A DNA stretch of 64,000 bases from Bathymodiolus brooksi (GCA_963680875.1 OY804579.1:55380036-55444035), one strand, 5' to 3'; shown: positions 11,690 through 63,721, counted from the first letter of the stretch. Program-made: numbers and translations. The notes: generated from the letters alone by a model not told the origin.

Positions 11690-11960
11690 TAGGAAAATAC
11701 GAATGGGGCAATCAGAAGCCGTAAACCAAAGAAAAGAAAAAAGACAATGACCAAAAAGACCAATATTGCACTACGCAGAAAACAAAAGGCAACACGAACC
11801 CCACTAACAGGAGGTGACTCGTGTGCTTCCGAAGGATAAGCAGTTTCTGCTCCATTAGTGACACTCGTCGTGTCACTCTCGTTAGAAATCCGATGATAAG
11901 TCATGAACGAAAAAAGAAAGACGGTATTGTGACTACGACAAAAGGGAGCATTCTCGCGGT
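11690..11960. repeat. Interspersed repeat shared with about 61.3-61.45 kb
   Basis: The GCAACACGAACCCCAC and GGATAAGCAGTTTCTGCTCC segments recur at 61.36-61.44 kb as GCAACACTGACCCCAC and GGGTAAGCAGTTCCTGCTTC. I associate it with Mytilus genomic sequences from memory. The 75-codon minus-strand frame here is probably incidental. Confidence 0.55.
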
Positions 11961-12702
11961 CATCTGTGATACAGATATTCTGTAACGGCTTAAAACCAAG
12001 TCATGATGACGACCGTAAAATCTGCAATGTGATGAAACTCCCTTGGTTCAAGAACTTCCTTGTAAGCAGCCACTCTCTACCAAGGAAATCTTAATATGAA
12101 CCCCAAACTCTGGAATATTGTATGAACTGAGATTACTTTCGTCGTAAAGTTTCGTTCTCAACCAGGACTGTCCTCGCTCGCTTTTATTGGAACGTCTTTC
12201 TTTCTTTCTTTTCGACAATTTCGTCACCCAAAAAATTCTTCGTGTTGGATGCAAAGTGAAATTGTTTGGCGCTATCAAAATATATGTAGTAACGTAAATT
12301 AAGACCCCACTCTCCCCGTAATGTAACGTATATATACAAGCCGGGTGCATGGGTTTTGTGCGCATGGGTCATTGGCTAATCAACAGTCGACATTTTTATC
12401 AAGCCGGGAATAATAATATAAATATATTATTCCTTACCTAAATGATGTAAACGAATACTCGCGCATATTCACTGGGGTAAAGCTGATGACCTATAACTGT
12501 AATTACGGTCATCCCAAGATGGCGGACATGAAATTAGGTAAGAATCTTTTTTGTCGATTAAATTGTTTCTATAATGTATTTTAAATGACACGTGCATTAG
12601 TACGATAGTAATCTATGAACTTTTCACAAGGAAATCACAAATTACGACTGAAAAATGTATATGAAAGAGAAAATCCGATTTTAAAAAATCGCTAAGATGG
12701 CG

Positions 12703-14582
12703 TAAATTAATATTTCATGAAATTGAAAATGATTTTGTATCAAAGCAAATAAATAAAGCAAATTCCAAAAAAGCAACCGGACGTGATGGCATTTCGGCAA
12801 AACTTCTAAAATTTGCAAAACCAGCTATTGTTCAACCAATTACAAATTTAATAAATAAATCAATAAATAATTCCATTTTTCCAGAAAAATTAAAAGAAGC
12901 CCAAGTTGTACCACTATTCAAGAAAAATAACTCTTTAGATAAATGCAATTATAGACCTGTAAGTATCTTACCTACTATTTCAAAATTTTATGAAAGAGCA
13001 ATATATGAGCAGACTGTGACCTTCTTTGACAAGGTGTTTCATCCTTCTCTGTCAGCATTCCGATCGGGTTATGGTTGCCAAACAGCTCTTCTAAAAATAA
13101 TAGAAGATTGGAAAAAGGCCCTGGATGAAAATAAATTTGTAGCGGCCATCCTCATGGATTTGTCAAAAGCTTTTGACTGCCTTCCCCATAAACTGTTAAT
13201 AAATAAACTAGATGCATACGGAGTAAGTGAATCTGCATTGAAACTGATAAAAAATTATCTCTCTAACAGAAAACAGTGTGTCAAAATCGGCAATATAACG
13301 AGCGAATGGGAAGACATATATAAAGGTGTACCTCAAGGTTCTATTTTAGACCCTGTACTTTTTAATATATTTATAAATGATATATTTTATTTTATACAAG
13401 AAAGTTCCCTCTATAATTATGCAGATGATAACACTTTGTCATATGAAGGCCACAATCTGGATCAATTAATCACAGTACTTGAAAGAGACAGCCTAACTTT
13501 AATAGACTGGTTTACTGAAAACCAAATGAAAGCAAATCCAGACAAATTTCAAGCGATAGCAATTGGAAAAAAAACTAAAAATGAAAATATCTCTTTTAAT
13601 CTTAATGGTAATATAATAAAATGCGAAGATGAGGTAAAACTTTTGGGAGTCACAATAGATTTTGAACTAAATTTTAATACTCATATAGCAAATATCTGTA
13701 AAAAAAAAAGCCTCAAGACAACTGAACATTTTAAAAAGAATTGGTAAATACTTAACAAAACTTGGTAGACTTACAATATACTACTCTTATATTTTCTCGA
13801 ACTTTAATTATTGCCCTGTAACATGGCACTTTTGCAGTGAACAAAATACAAATAAAATGGAAAAAATACAATTTAGAGCTCTGAAATTTATCTATGATGA
13901 TACTGACAGCACATATGAAGAACTTTTAACAAAATCCAAATTACCCACTTTAAAAATCAGGCGAATTAGAACTATAGCCATTGAAACATTCAAAATTGTC
14001 AATAAAACCAGTCCTTTGTACTTACATGATTTAATTACAATTAAACAAAGTAAATATTCTTTCAGATACCAAAATACTGCTAGTATACCATCGACCAGAA
14101 CAACTAGGTATGGTATTAAAACTTTTAAATATTTTGCTGCCAAAACATGGAATGAGCTACCAAACCCCTTTAGACTGGAAAATTCTTTTAAACAATTCAA
14201 AAACTTGATTAATTCATGGAATGGTAGCTCATGCCACTGTAATGCTTGTAGATAGCTTTAAAGCATAATTTTATTTATTTATTTGTTTTGCTTATCTGTG
14301 ATGCTTTTGTAATCTGTGCTTTGTCTTTAATTATAGTTACTTTTTAGGCTGCTTATTTTAATTTATTTACTTAGTGCTTGAAATTTTAAATTAATTAGTT
14401 TAAATTATTTTTTAATATAGATGTTTTAATTTTTGCTAGTATTTTTATGTACCTTGTATGTATGCATGTATGTTGTTTTTGTTATATGTATAGTCGATTT
14501 GAAAAGCTCTGTAGAGCTTGTGTTTTATGTATGTTGTGATATGTATCGACTCTAAATAAAACTTTATTTATTATTTATTTAT
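12703..14582 (+). mobile_element. 5'-truncated non-LTR retrotransposon (jockey/CR1-like)
   Basis: It covers the reverse transcriptase and C-terminal region of ORF2 plus a roughly 320-bp 3' UTR that ends AATAAAACTTTATTTATTATTT, an ATTT-type microsatellite tail. A shorter copy of the same 3' end lies at 6.6 kb. The endonuclease and ORF1 are missing. Confidence 0.88.
12705..14255 (+). pseudogene. Non-LTR reverse transcriptase, truncated and with one frameshift
   Basis: The frame opens before 12705 (KATGRDGISAKLLKFAK) and includes the RT blocks VPLFKK...YRPVSILP, AFRSGYGCQTAL, AILMDLSKAFDCLPHKLL, KGVPQGSILDPVLFNIFIND and the catalytic YADD (near 13422). At about 13700 a run of ten A residues shifts the frame; the sense continues in another frame to the stop at 14255 (KMEKIQFRALKFIYDDT...). 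The PQGS loop, with ILDPV in place of the more usual ILGPL, and YADD put it in the jockey/CR1 group. The protein would be inactive because of the frameshift and the missing endonuclease. Confidence 0.9.
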
Positions 14583-14584
14583 TT

Positions 14585-17275
14585 ATTAACTGATCATAAT
14601 TCGGCGGTGCAACTACGGTCATCTCAGTTTTCAGTTACGTGGTCATCTTAGCGATTTTTTTAATCGAATTTTCTCTTTCATATACATTTTTCAGTCGTAA
14701 TTTGTGATTTCCTTGTGATAAGTTCATAGATTACTATCGTACCAATGCATGTGCTATTTAAAATACATTATAGAAACAATTTAATCGACAAAAAAGATTC
14801 TTACTTGATTCCACGTCCGCCATCTTGGGATGACCGTAATTACAGTTACGGCCATCAGCTTTACCCCAGTGCATATTATACTGAGTCGTTTCTAACCGTA
14901 TAAAGATCATTTGTTTCTAATATACTAATATGTCAGTGTTTGCATCTTTTGCCAAACGAATGTACGCGTAAAATACAGTCGTCAAGTCGAACAAGTTGAC
15001 CATTTACCGTTGACGAGTGTAAACGACACATTTGCTTACTAAATCCGTCGCTCGATCAAATACCATCCTTACATTTTCGGTCACGAAAAAAATCTACGGA
15101 AACATGAATTATGGTTCAATTGTCGTTAATTTAATTTGAATATGTATGCGTAACATATGGCAGGGGGGGGGGGGGGGTCGCACCCGGCGCGTGGCCCCCC
15201 CCCCCTCATTTAAACAAATTGCGCCGAGCGGAGGGAGGCGCGAAAATTGTTGGGGTATTTCGTGTGGAAAATCACGATTTTACGCCAAAAAAATCTTATT
15301 TTTTCCAATTTTAGGGGGGGGGGGGGGGGCGCCCTGGATCCGCCCATGGCTTGCTGATTACATCCCTGCAGTCGCACATCAAATCTAGTTTGGTCTAATA
15401 CTGAGAGGTTGAAAATGTTTATTTTCCCGTGATGCTGTCGTTTACAAGTCGTATACTAAATGACCGTCAAAAGTATGTGATGTAACAATAAGTTTTGTAA
15501 AATTGCACACAAAAAAAATCATATGGCGCTAACTTGCTTGAACCGTAGTATTTCGTCGGATATATCTGCAGTTCGTGCTAATTTTTATATTTCAGACAAT
15601 ATTGCTGTCCTTTTCATGTGTACAGTTTTTACGCGAGATTTATTTTTAAAAAATCATACATTTTGTTCTCGAAATCTTTCATTAGATTATGCAATATTAA
15701 GTTGTCTGAGATTGTGCAATATTAAGTTTTTTTTACACACCAATTGTAAGAACCGGGGGGGGTTGCGCACTAATTTAAATAAATAATTTTGTACAATCCT
15801 TAAGAAAAAGTATGAATTACAGAGAAAGTAGGAAAGATAGAAAGAAGAAAAAAGAAAGAAAGAAAAAAAAGTGTATATAGGAAAGTCAGAGGAATAGGCG
15901 AAAGATTTGTCAAGTTGCATGTTCATATCTTATTAACTGATCATAATTCGGCGGTGCAACTACGGTCATCTCAGTTTTCAGTTACGTGGTCATCTTAGCG
16001 ATTTTTTTAATCGAATTTTCTCTTTCATATACATTTTTCAGTCGTAATTTGTGATTTCCTTGTGATAAGTTCATAGATTACTATCGTACCAATGCATGTG
16101 CTATTTAAAATACATTATAGAAACAATTTAATCGACAAAAAAGATTCTTACTTGATTCCACGTCCGCCATCTTGGGATGACCGTAATTACAGTTACGGCC
16201 ATCAGCTTTACCCCAGTGCATATTATACTGAGTCGTTTCTAACCGTATAAAGATCATTTGTTTCTAATATACTAATATGTCAGTGTTTGCATCTTTTGCC
16301 AAACGAATGTACGCGTAAAATACAGTCGTCAAGTCGAACAAGTTGACCATTTACCGTTGACGAGTGTAAACGACACATTTGCTTACTAAATCCGTCGCTC
16401 GATCAAATACCATCCTTACATTTTCGGTCACGAAAAAAATCTACGGAAACATGAATTATGGTTCAATTGTCGTTAATTTAATTTGAATATGTATGCGTAA
16501 CATATGGCAGGGGGGGGGGGTCGCACCCGGCGCGCGGCCCCCCCCCCCCCTCATTTAAACAAATTGCGCCGAGCGGAGGGAGGCGCGAAAATTGTTGGGG
16601 TATTTCGTGTGGAAAATCACGATTTTACGCCAAAAAAATCTTATTTTTTCCAATTTTAGGGGGGGGGGGGGGGGCGCCCTGGATCCGCCCATGGCTTGCT
16701 GATTACATCCCTGCAGTCGCACATCAAATCTAGTTTGGTCTAATACTGAGAGGTTGAAAATGTTTATTTTCCCGTGATGCTGTCGTTTACAAGTCGTATA
16801 CTAAATGACCGTCAAAAGTATGTGATGTAACAATAAGTTTTGTAAAATTGCACACAAAAAAAATCATATGGCGCTAACTTGCTTGAACCGTAGTATTTCG
16901 TCGGATATATCTGCAGTTCGTGCTAATTTTTATATTTCAGACAATATTGCTGTCCTTTTCATGTGTACAGTTTTTACGCGAGATTTATTTTTAAAAAATC
17001 ATACATTTTGTTCTCGAAATCTTTCATTAGATTATGCAATATTAAGTTGTCTGAGATTGTGCAATATTAAGTTTTTTTTACACACCAATTGTAAGAACCG
17101 GGGGGGGTTGCGCACTAATTTAAATAAATAATTTTGTACAATCCTTAAGAAAAAGTATGAATTACAGAGAAAGTAGGAAAGATAGAAAGAAGAAAAAAGA
17201 AAGAAAGAAAAAAAAGTGTATATAGGAAAGTCAGAGGAATAGGCGAAAGATTTGTCAAGTTGCATGTTCATATCT
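14585..17275 (+). repeat. Near-identical 1345-bp tandem duplication
   Basis: Two head-to-tail copies, about 14585-15929 and 15930-17275. Frames repeat at exactly 1345 bp offset (15523/16868 and 15687/17032) with identical translations. The only differences I see are G- and C-tract lengths near 15163-15330 and 16510-16675, and a CGCGTGG/CGCGCGG change. The unit includes the right arm of the 12.5 kb inverted repeat and a segment bounded by G tracts with CGCCCTGGATCCGCCCATGG. No gene is recognised within it. Confidence 0.95.
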
Positions 17276-18590
17276 TCAGCAATAGTCCACTCTGGCTACC
17301 GTAGCGGCCACTGGGTATACACCCAACCAGCACAGCACTATCAGCCTCACTAGATACTACTTACAACTTGACGACCCTAAACTTAGATAGAGGCAGTGGA
17401 CAGCTCCTGTTTGAAAGATACCAAACAGGGAGCCTCAGCAACTGGTGCTGGCAAGGTATTCCAAATACTGGTGGTCTGTGGAAAGAAACTGTGTTTGTAG
17501 TAATCTGTGGATGCTGAGAACTGTTGGTACTTCAAGGAATGGCTAGATCTTGTTTGACGAGTTGGTTTGGTCAGGTACTCTTCTGCTCTGATGTCAATTA
17601 AGTTGTTGATGATCTTGTACATCATAGTAAGTCGGATTTTCTTTCGTCTTATTTCAAGTGTGTCCCATTCTAGATCTCCAAGCATGGAAGTTACGCTGCT
17701 GGTGTTTCTATAGCGATTTGTCACGTACCTAGCTGCTCTTCGCTGGACCATTTCGATCTTGTTTATGGCGTCTTTTGTGTGCGGGCTCCATACTGATGAG
17801 CAGTATTCAATTGTAGGACGGACTAAGGTTTTATATGCCGCTGTTTTCGTATCCTGGTTGCTGACCTTCAGGTTTCTTCTTAAAAATCCGAGAGTACTGT
17901 TCGCCTTTTTAACAGTTTTGTCAATATGACTCCTCCAAGACATGTCTGAATGTAGTTCCACTCCCAAGTATTTTGATGAAGCTTCCGATGTTAGTTTGTG
18001 TCCTTTGAGAATGTAGTCTTGTAGTATTGGTGTTTTAGATCGTGTCACATGGAGTGTGCTGCATTTATCTGGATGGAAATCCATTCCCCATTTTCGTTCC
18101 CAGTCTGCCAGTTTGTTGAGGTCATCTTGGAGTACAATGGTATCTTCGTTCGATCGAATATTCCTGTAGAGAATACAATCATCCGCAAAGAGTCGTATGA
18201 GTGACTGTACACAGTTCGGGGATCGTTTATAAAGATCAGGAACAACAAGGGTCTAGGACTGTTCCTTGAGGTACTCCACTAATGACTGGTACTGTATCAG
18301 ATGTTGTCCCTTCCACTATTACCTGTTGTGTTCGGTTGCTCAGAAATGCCTTGATCCATCCTTGTGTGGAATCTCGGATACCGTAGTGATTAAGTTTCTT
18401 CAGGAGTCTTTCATGTGGTACTCGATCAAAAGCTTTTGAAAAATCGAGGATGATAAGGTCATGCTGATATCCTACATCTAATGATGATAACAGTTCATGT
18501 GCTAGTGTTAAGAGCTGGGTTTCTTGTGTACTAATATCGCGACCTCTTCCTCTTATATTACCAGCATTATGTGCATTAGTAATCATGATT
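17276..18590 (-). pseudogene. Second non-LTR retrotransposon, reverse transcriptase broken by frameshifts
   Basis: Read in reverse: 18586-18236 has LIILDFSKAFDRVPHERLL and SGVPQGTVLDP; the next segment carries LFLIFINDP; another frame gives LIRLFADDCILYRNI (the FADD catalytic box, near 18195); and 18084-17383 holds the C-terminal domain (MDFHPDKC...SKYLGVELHSDMSW...ANSTLGFLRRNL...) to a stop. At least two small indels interrupt it around the INDL-FADD interval. A 3' UTR of about 100 bp runs to 17276, at the border with the tandem duplication. It is related to the element at 52.8 kb, less so to the one at 12.7 kb. Confidence 0.9.
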
Positions 18591-20266
18591 CAATCATGTG
18601 CACAGTCATGAACTTGACTAATACTTTTAACTGGAAGTTTCACATCGAAAATATCTCCCAAAGATTAATAATTTTGCCTCCAGACACGTGCAGTTGGTTC
18701 AATTTAAATGAAGACACATTTATAGTCTTTAAAAACGTGGACTAGTTGCGAAAATATAATGAAAATCGAAAAAATCAAAAAGGGGGAGGGGGTAATTTCC
18801 TGAAGTTAATTGATCTTTACACAAAATATGAATAAAAATCTGAAAGTTTTTGCGACTCAGAGGGATCCGTTAACATCCTGATAAAATATAACATTTAGCA
18901 GTAAGAATGTTTAAATTGTTTCACTTGTGATATATTTTTAAAGGGTGTAAATTTGAAAAAAATATTTGTTTATCAAATCATGTTGTTTACAACTCTGTAA
19001 TATCATAACCTATCACTTGTCAAATTGAACCAATCAAATCGCATCAATTTACGCAAACGGGACAGGTTGTTTCTACCACTGAAGGCGCAATGAGAAATAG
19101 GTCACTAATGAAAAACAAATTAAACCAGTCCACAATAGACAAATTAATTGATAATTAGCAATATTGTCAATATGTATATGAATAAAAATTCTAAATATCT
19201 AGATGAAATAAATGTGTTACTGTACGACTGTAATTAGAGGGAAAATAAAAAGTGTGGGAATGCGATTTCATATTCTCCCAAGGAATGGCCCTGCGTCCGT
19301 TCCGTTGGAAGCCATATTTACAAATGGAGGACGATTCAACGTCTTTTCAAAATATGGAAAAGAATGACGGCTATTTACCCGAAATACAAAACAGACATTG
19401 ACAAATTTTAATTTAGTTAATTCATTGGATATGTAAGGAATAATACTAGTATATTTTTCAGGTAATCGAACCCTTGTTTTACCCAGAAATTACGTTTCAA
19501 GTGAAGGGTATTTTTATCCCCGCAAAACACATATTTTGATGATGTTTATTTATGAATTTTACAATTGTATATTGATTGATCGAACATAGTATAGTGTTAA
19601 ATATATACAAATATATATGGGAATTGGGATATTGTTGTATTAATTATTTGTGTGTAATATATTTATTGCAAATACTGGTTAAATTTTTATGAGTTTACCG
19701 CCGCGGAATCCGTAAAGATGGCCGCGAAAAATAATGCCGAGAAATCGTTACAGTGCAATTTAAATTGTTGTTGCTGATAAATACTACATATAGATATGAA
19801 AAACAATGGTAAACAGTCTTCCCATAAAATTAACTTTGTATTATGAAATGAATCCAACAGCGTCCATGTTTGTGCCAAAATAAATAATTTTTGATGAACA
19901 TAAAAAATAAATATTTTGGACAATTTTCTGACATTTGAAATTTTCAGAAGATTGATGTTTAAGGAGGCAGTAAAATATCAGTTTAATGACAATAATATAT
20001 ATATATAAAGTTATTCATATATATTTTTTAAAATTATATTATTTCATATTCATTGGACATGTTGGAAGAAATTTGCATCAAACACAAAATTTGAAGATTT
20101 CTCTCAAGTTTTTATTAAACAAAATATGATACAGTACTATTGCATACATTGCTGGCTATAAATACTTTATTGTGTTTTTCTTTGGGTGTATCCAGAATTT
20201 ATTAATTTTGATGTCAATTACAAAAAAAATGAAATAAGATTTTTTTAAGCATCATTCAGGATAACT
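18591..20266. promoter_or_regulatory. Gene-free stretch upstream of KAT6; possible promoter at 19.3-19.75 kb
   Basis: No gene or clear repeat. Within otherwise AT-rich DNA, 19290-19360 (GGCCCTGCGTCCGTTCCG) and 19698-19745 (ACCGCCGCGGAATCC, then AAGATGGCCGCG, a YY1-type site) are relatively GC- and CpG-rich. This could be the KAT6 core promoter and a non-coding first exon, because the first coding exon at 22478 lacks an obvious promoter nearby. This is an inference only. Confidence 0.3.
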
Positions 20267-20269
20267 TAG

Positions 20270-20395
20270 CGGGACATTTGTGAGTGGTAATAATACCCTT
20301 TCCCGTAAAATGACGTCGCAGAACAATTAAATGCTTTTATGACGTCACGATTTGTCTGCGAAATTGTCATTTTCCACTCACAAATGTCCCAAATG
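20270..20395. repeat. Short inverted repeat (GGGACATTTGTGAGTGG arms)
   Basis: GGGACATTTGTGAGTGG near 20272 pairs with CCACTCACAAATGTCCC near 20375, enclosing TGACGTC motifs. It is a small foldback; the family is unknown. Confidence 0.7.
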
Positions 20396-20483
20396 AATGT
20401 AGGGCCGTAGTTGTAACATTTAATTGTGTTCTCTAGTCCGCTGGACACTTTTGCATATGTTATAGTGTCTGCTGTCCAGCAGA

Positions 20484-20678
20484 CACTATTTCATATCGCA
20501 ATCTCTATAAAATACTGTCCGGTGGGACACTTTAACATAGGACTTAGGACACTATTATGTCTTACCCTAACCCTATACTAGGACACAATTTCATAGCACC
20601 GAACACTATTTCATATCGCAATCTCTATAAAATATTGTCCGGAGGGACACTTTAACATAGGACACTATTATGTCTTAC
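20484..20678 (+). repeat. Two direct repeats of about 80 bp
   Basis: ACACTATTTCATATCGCAAT...TGTCCGG(T/A)GGGACACTTTAACATAGG...ACACTATTATGTCTTAC occurs twice (about 20484-20565 and 20604-20678). The spacer contains ACCCTAACCCTA, like the SINE tails. Confidence 0.85.
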
Positions 20679-20699
20679 ACAGTTGACGTTGTCAATATC

Positions 20700-21513
20700 G
20701 TCCTCCAGTTAAAATGTTAAGATGTGTTAAAAAAAGATTTATTTTCTGATTTGTGGTACAAAAACAAAGTTACAGTGCACTGATAATATGCACATTTTTT
20801 TTCTGTACTTTGTCAGAAGTATCAATTTAGGAGAAACTGGTTTTACAAAAAAAAAAGGCACATCATTTATTCTATAGTCAGATGGCAAACTCTTGACATA
20901 ATTAAGAGTAAAACAGTAGAAATGTGAACATCATAAAAGTGTTTTGAAATGTTTTTATCAACTGGAAAAACTGGTTGCTGAGGCATGCCATTACATGTAC
21001 AGGGTGCATATCTAGAACTGCTTGAAATGTCAAAAATAATCTCTTTGAGTCGATTACAAATGTTTGTCCGCTTGTTGAAAAACAGCATACTGAACAAGCT
21101 GATAAATAACGGGTACAATCTTTTCTATCTGTCCATTGAAACTACACTATTGTATGCAATGTCAGATATATTTATTCACGATTAACTTCTTTTTTCAAAC
21201 TTGGTGAACTAATTATTACTGTCTTGTATATCTTCAAGGAATTTTTCCGTGATATTTCCAGATATTTGACTTGGACAGGTTTTTTTGCTTCTGAAGATAC
21301 CAAGTTCTGAGAATTTTTGGCAACCACAATTCTTGGCTGTGGCTATTATTCTGTAAGAATAAGACTTTTCATCCGGTTAACCAAGCTAACACAGTAGTTA
21401 GTATTTTTCTGACAAGACGGAACAATATCTATAATATATGTTGGTGCTATTTATCATGACATATTTAGACTACATATTGGAATTTGCATTAGATATTTTT
21501 CATTCCAGTGGCT
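20700..21513. other. No recognisable feature
   Basis: AT-rich, with short frames only (83 and 66 codons, overlapping on opposite strands); nothing supports coding. Confidence 0.4.
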
Positions 21514-21783
21514 GTCGTGATCGTATGGTAATTGGATTTATAGCTACCTATATGCAATCAGTGCCTGTCACGGTATCACCACTATCGTTGTAAGTTCGAA
21601 TCCCACTCAGGCGAGATGTAACCGATACAAAATTATGTGATAAAGTTTGTCTGTGGTTTTCTCTGGGTATTTTGGTTTCCTCCACCAATAAAACATGACT
21701 GCCGCAATGTAACTGAAATATTGTTGAAAGTGAACATCATAAAAGTGTATTGAAAAAACAGATTTCACCCTAACCCTAATCCC
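21514..21783 (+). mobile_element. tRNA-derived SINE, V-SINE (RUDI)-like
   Basis: It has GATCGTATGGTAATTGG, GTTGTAAGTTCGAATCCC, the GATAAAGTTTGTCTG body and ATGTAACTGAAATATTGTTG, with a CACCCTAACCCTAATCCC tail. Part of the 3' half (GTGAACATCATAAAAGTGT) is also found at 20.93 kb. Confidence 0.8.
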
Positions 21784-22477
21784 ATTCCAGTTGAAAGTAC
21801 TTTTTATGTGGGGAGAGTATTTTTGATTTAGGAAAGTAGACAAAAATTAGCTTTATTGTACCTGACAAGTCAAATTGTTTTGTATCATCTTATACAAGAT
21901 CATGACCATCTTGGTGTTTATTCTAGAATTTTACAATGATCATGGTTACCTCTGGCCTGTAACAATGCACCATGTATTGTGTAAAATAGAATTGGGTATA
22001 TTTTCATACTAGTATGTCATGTTGACTACTTCTTGTTTGTGTACGGTTTGCTTTGTTTTTGTTTTATTATACTTTTTTTTTTTAGCAATTACTATATTTC
22101 ATAAGATTTTCAATAATGTGACATTTAACAGCTGCAGCAAATCTCTACTAGCAACCAATTCTGACTTGTCAATATACAAAATTTGAAGATGGGGGGATTA
22201 AGTTAATTTAATCTATAAACCAGTTACTACTCTACTCTGAACACACAAGTATGAGTTTGTACCAAGGGTGTTCAGTTTAGACAGATTTCACTGTATATCT
22301 GATGTCCATTATGAATTTGGATTTTATTTATGTTTTGTAGGTTGACCATACAAATGACAGACTGGAGCAAATAAAAAACTTTCCTTAGCTAAACTTTTAT
22401 TAAAATGTAGTTGTTTTGTATATAATTGCTGTGAAAAGAATTCATAAGGAAGAATTATGTGTTAAGAGGACAACAGA
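21784..22477. other. Immediate upstream region of the KAT6 start codon
   Basis: No repeat identified. A TTTTGTAG acceptor-like site at 22333-22340 could begin the exon that carries the KAT6 start, leaving about 140 nt of 5' UTR. The TAA at 22463 closes the reading frame upstream of the ATG. Confidence 0.4.
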
Positions 22478-62080
<39,603 letters not shown>

Positions 62081-62115
62081 GTACCTAAATGGTTAAGAAA
62101 ATGTTTTGCCTTTTA

Positions 62116-62290
62116 GCTGCCCTGACCTAAAGGGCCATGTGAGATATTGCCATCATTTTTCATCTGTCGTCAACTGTAAGATTTCACATTTCAATCTTAT
62201 TCACCCAAACCATTTTGACAATTGAAACAAAACTTGTTCATGCTCATTGGATAGTTCTCTACAAAGTTAATAGTTTTTTGTTCTGATGAG
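62116..62290 (+). repeat. Hairpin-headed repeat fragment
   Basis: AGCTGCCCTGACCTAAAGGG is a decayed stem head followed by TATTGCCATCATTTTTCATC and TGGATAGTTCTCTACAAAGT, a single unit of the family A/B type. No tail. Confidence 0.6.
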
Positions 62291-62538
62291 AAATGAATTT
62301 CAGAAACAAATGGCCCAATTGTACCAAAAAGAATGTTTTCTATTTTTTGTATGTGGACCATTTATTTTTTCGGCCCATTTCATTGAATTTATCACCCACC
62401 AATGCAAAATAAAGTAATAAATTCTGTAATCTGTTTAAAAAAAAACCACTATAATATCAGGAAGAAATAAAATTTTGATCAATTTCACCAGTTTTCAGAT
62501 TCCTACAGCTTAACATGAATGTAAATTGTAATATTTTT

Positions 62539-63345
62539 TATACGCCCGTCTCGAGACAGGGCCATATTATGTGATTGGGTATGGCGGGCGGGTGGGCATC
62601 CACACAGGTTTCCGCACAATAACTTTAGTTTTGTATATCAGATCTTTACCAAACTTGGCCACATGATTCCCCTGTGGAAGGGGAAGAACCCTATTTATTT
62701 TGGGGTCATTAGGTCAAAGGTCAAGGTCACCATTACTTTAAATAGAATTTTTGACAACAGGGTCGTTTCCGCATAACTTTAGTTCTGTATATTGGATCTT
62801 TACCAAACTTGACCACATGATTCCCCTGTGGAAGGGGAAGAATCCTATTTATGTTGGGGTCATTAGGTCAAAGGTCAAGGTCACCGTTACTATAAATATA
62901 ATTTTTGACAACAGGGTCGTTTCCACATGATAACTTTAGTTCTGTATATTGGATCTTTACCAAACTTGACCACATGATTCCCCTGTGGAAGGGGAAGAAT
63001 CCTATTTATTTTGGGGTCATTAGGTCAAAGGTCAAGATCACTTACTATAAATATAATTTTTGACAACAGGGTCGTTTCCACATGATAACTTTAGTTCTGT
63101 ATATTGGATGTTTACCAAACTTGACCTCATGATTCCCCTGTGGAAGGGGAAGAACCCTATTTATTTTGGGGTCATTAGGTCAAAGGTCAAGGTCACTTAC
63201 TATAAATATTATTTTTGACAACAGGGTCGTCTCCGCATGATAGCATTAGTTCTGTATATTGGATCTTTACCAAACTTGGCCACATGATTCCCCTGTGGAA
63301 GGGGAAGAACCCTGTTTATTTTGGGGTCATTACCATTATACCGTT
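62539..63345 (+). repeat. Hairpin-headed tandem array, about 155-bp units x5, with AGGTCA motifs
   Basis: The head TATACGCCCGTCTCGAGACA is followed by five units (TTTACCAAACTTG(A/G)CCACATG, TTCCCCTGTGGAAGGGGAAG). Units 1, 2 and 4 carry the complete AGGTCAAAGGTCAAGGTCA, unit 3 a one-base variant, and unit 5 has lost it. Intron 17 of KAT6. Confidence 0.9.
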
Positions 63346-63721
63346 TGATAATTTATATAGACAGGCATATTTTGTGATGCACACATTTCTTGTTTAATTT
63401 TTAAATAGACTGACAGCAAACTGTTGTTTAAAAATCCAACTAAGCATGTTGGTCTAGTACAAAATGGACATCATCTCGTCAAAATATAGCATGTTCTCGA
63501 CATGGTGTAGCTGAACAATCGCTCACTAATGACATTAAGCAACAATAACTCACTAGTTCTTTATAAATATAATACTTAAGAAAAAATTTATGTAGATATA
63601 TTGGTTTATAAAACAATTTGATAAATTAATAATGTCTTATTCATCCATAAACAATTTTTCAAAGCACAAGTTGCTCACACCACAAGCACTGCCACATCTT
63701 TTTCCAGAAAAATGACAGGGA

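Larger units (their letters stand above)
12471..14881. mobile_element. Long inverted repeat interrupted by a LINE
   Basis: Bases 12471-12702 and about 14640-14881 are inverted copies over about 230 bp (ACTGGGGTAAAGCTGATG; TGTAATTACGGTCATCCCAA; AATCGCTAAGATG). Each arm carries CCCAAGATGGCGGAC, a YY1-type sequence. The left arm stops abruptly after GCTAAGATGGC, where LINE sequence starts, so a LINE has landed in the arm or loop. Confidence 0.85.

Noticed and set aside
13892..14200. 102-codon minus-strand frame
   Set aside because: Antisense shadow of the LINE C-terminal domain at 13857-14255.
15523..17271. Two pairs of identical 79-87 codon frames
   Set aside because: They repeat only because of the tandem duplication; no domain, homopolymer-rich translation.
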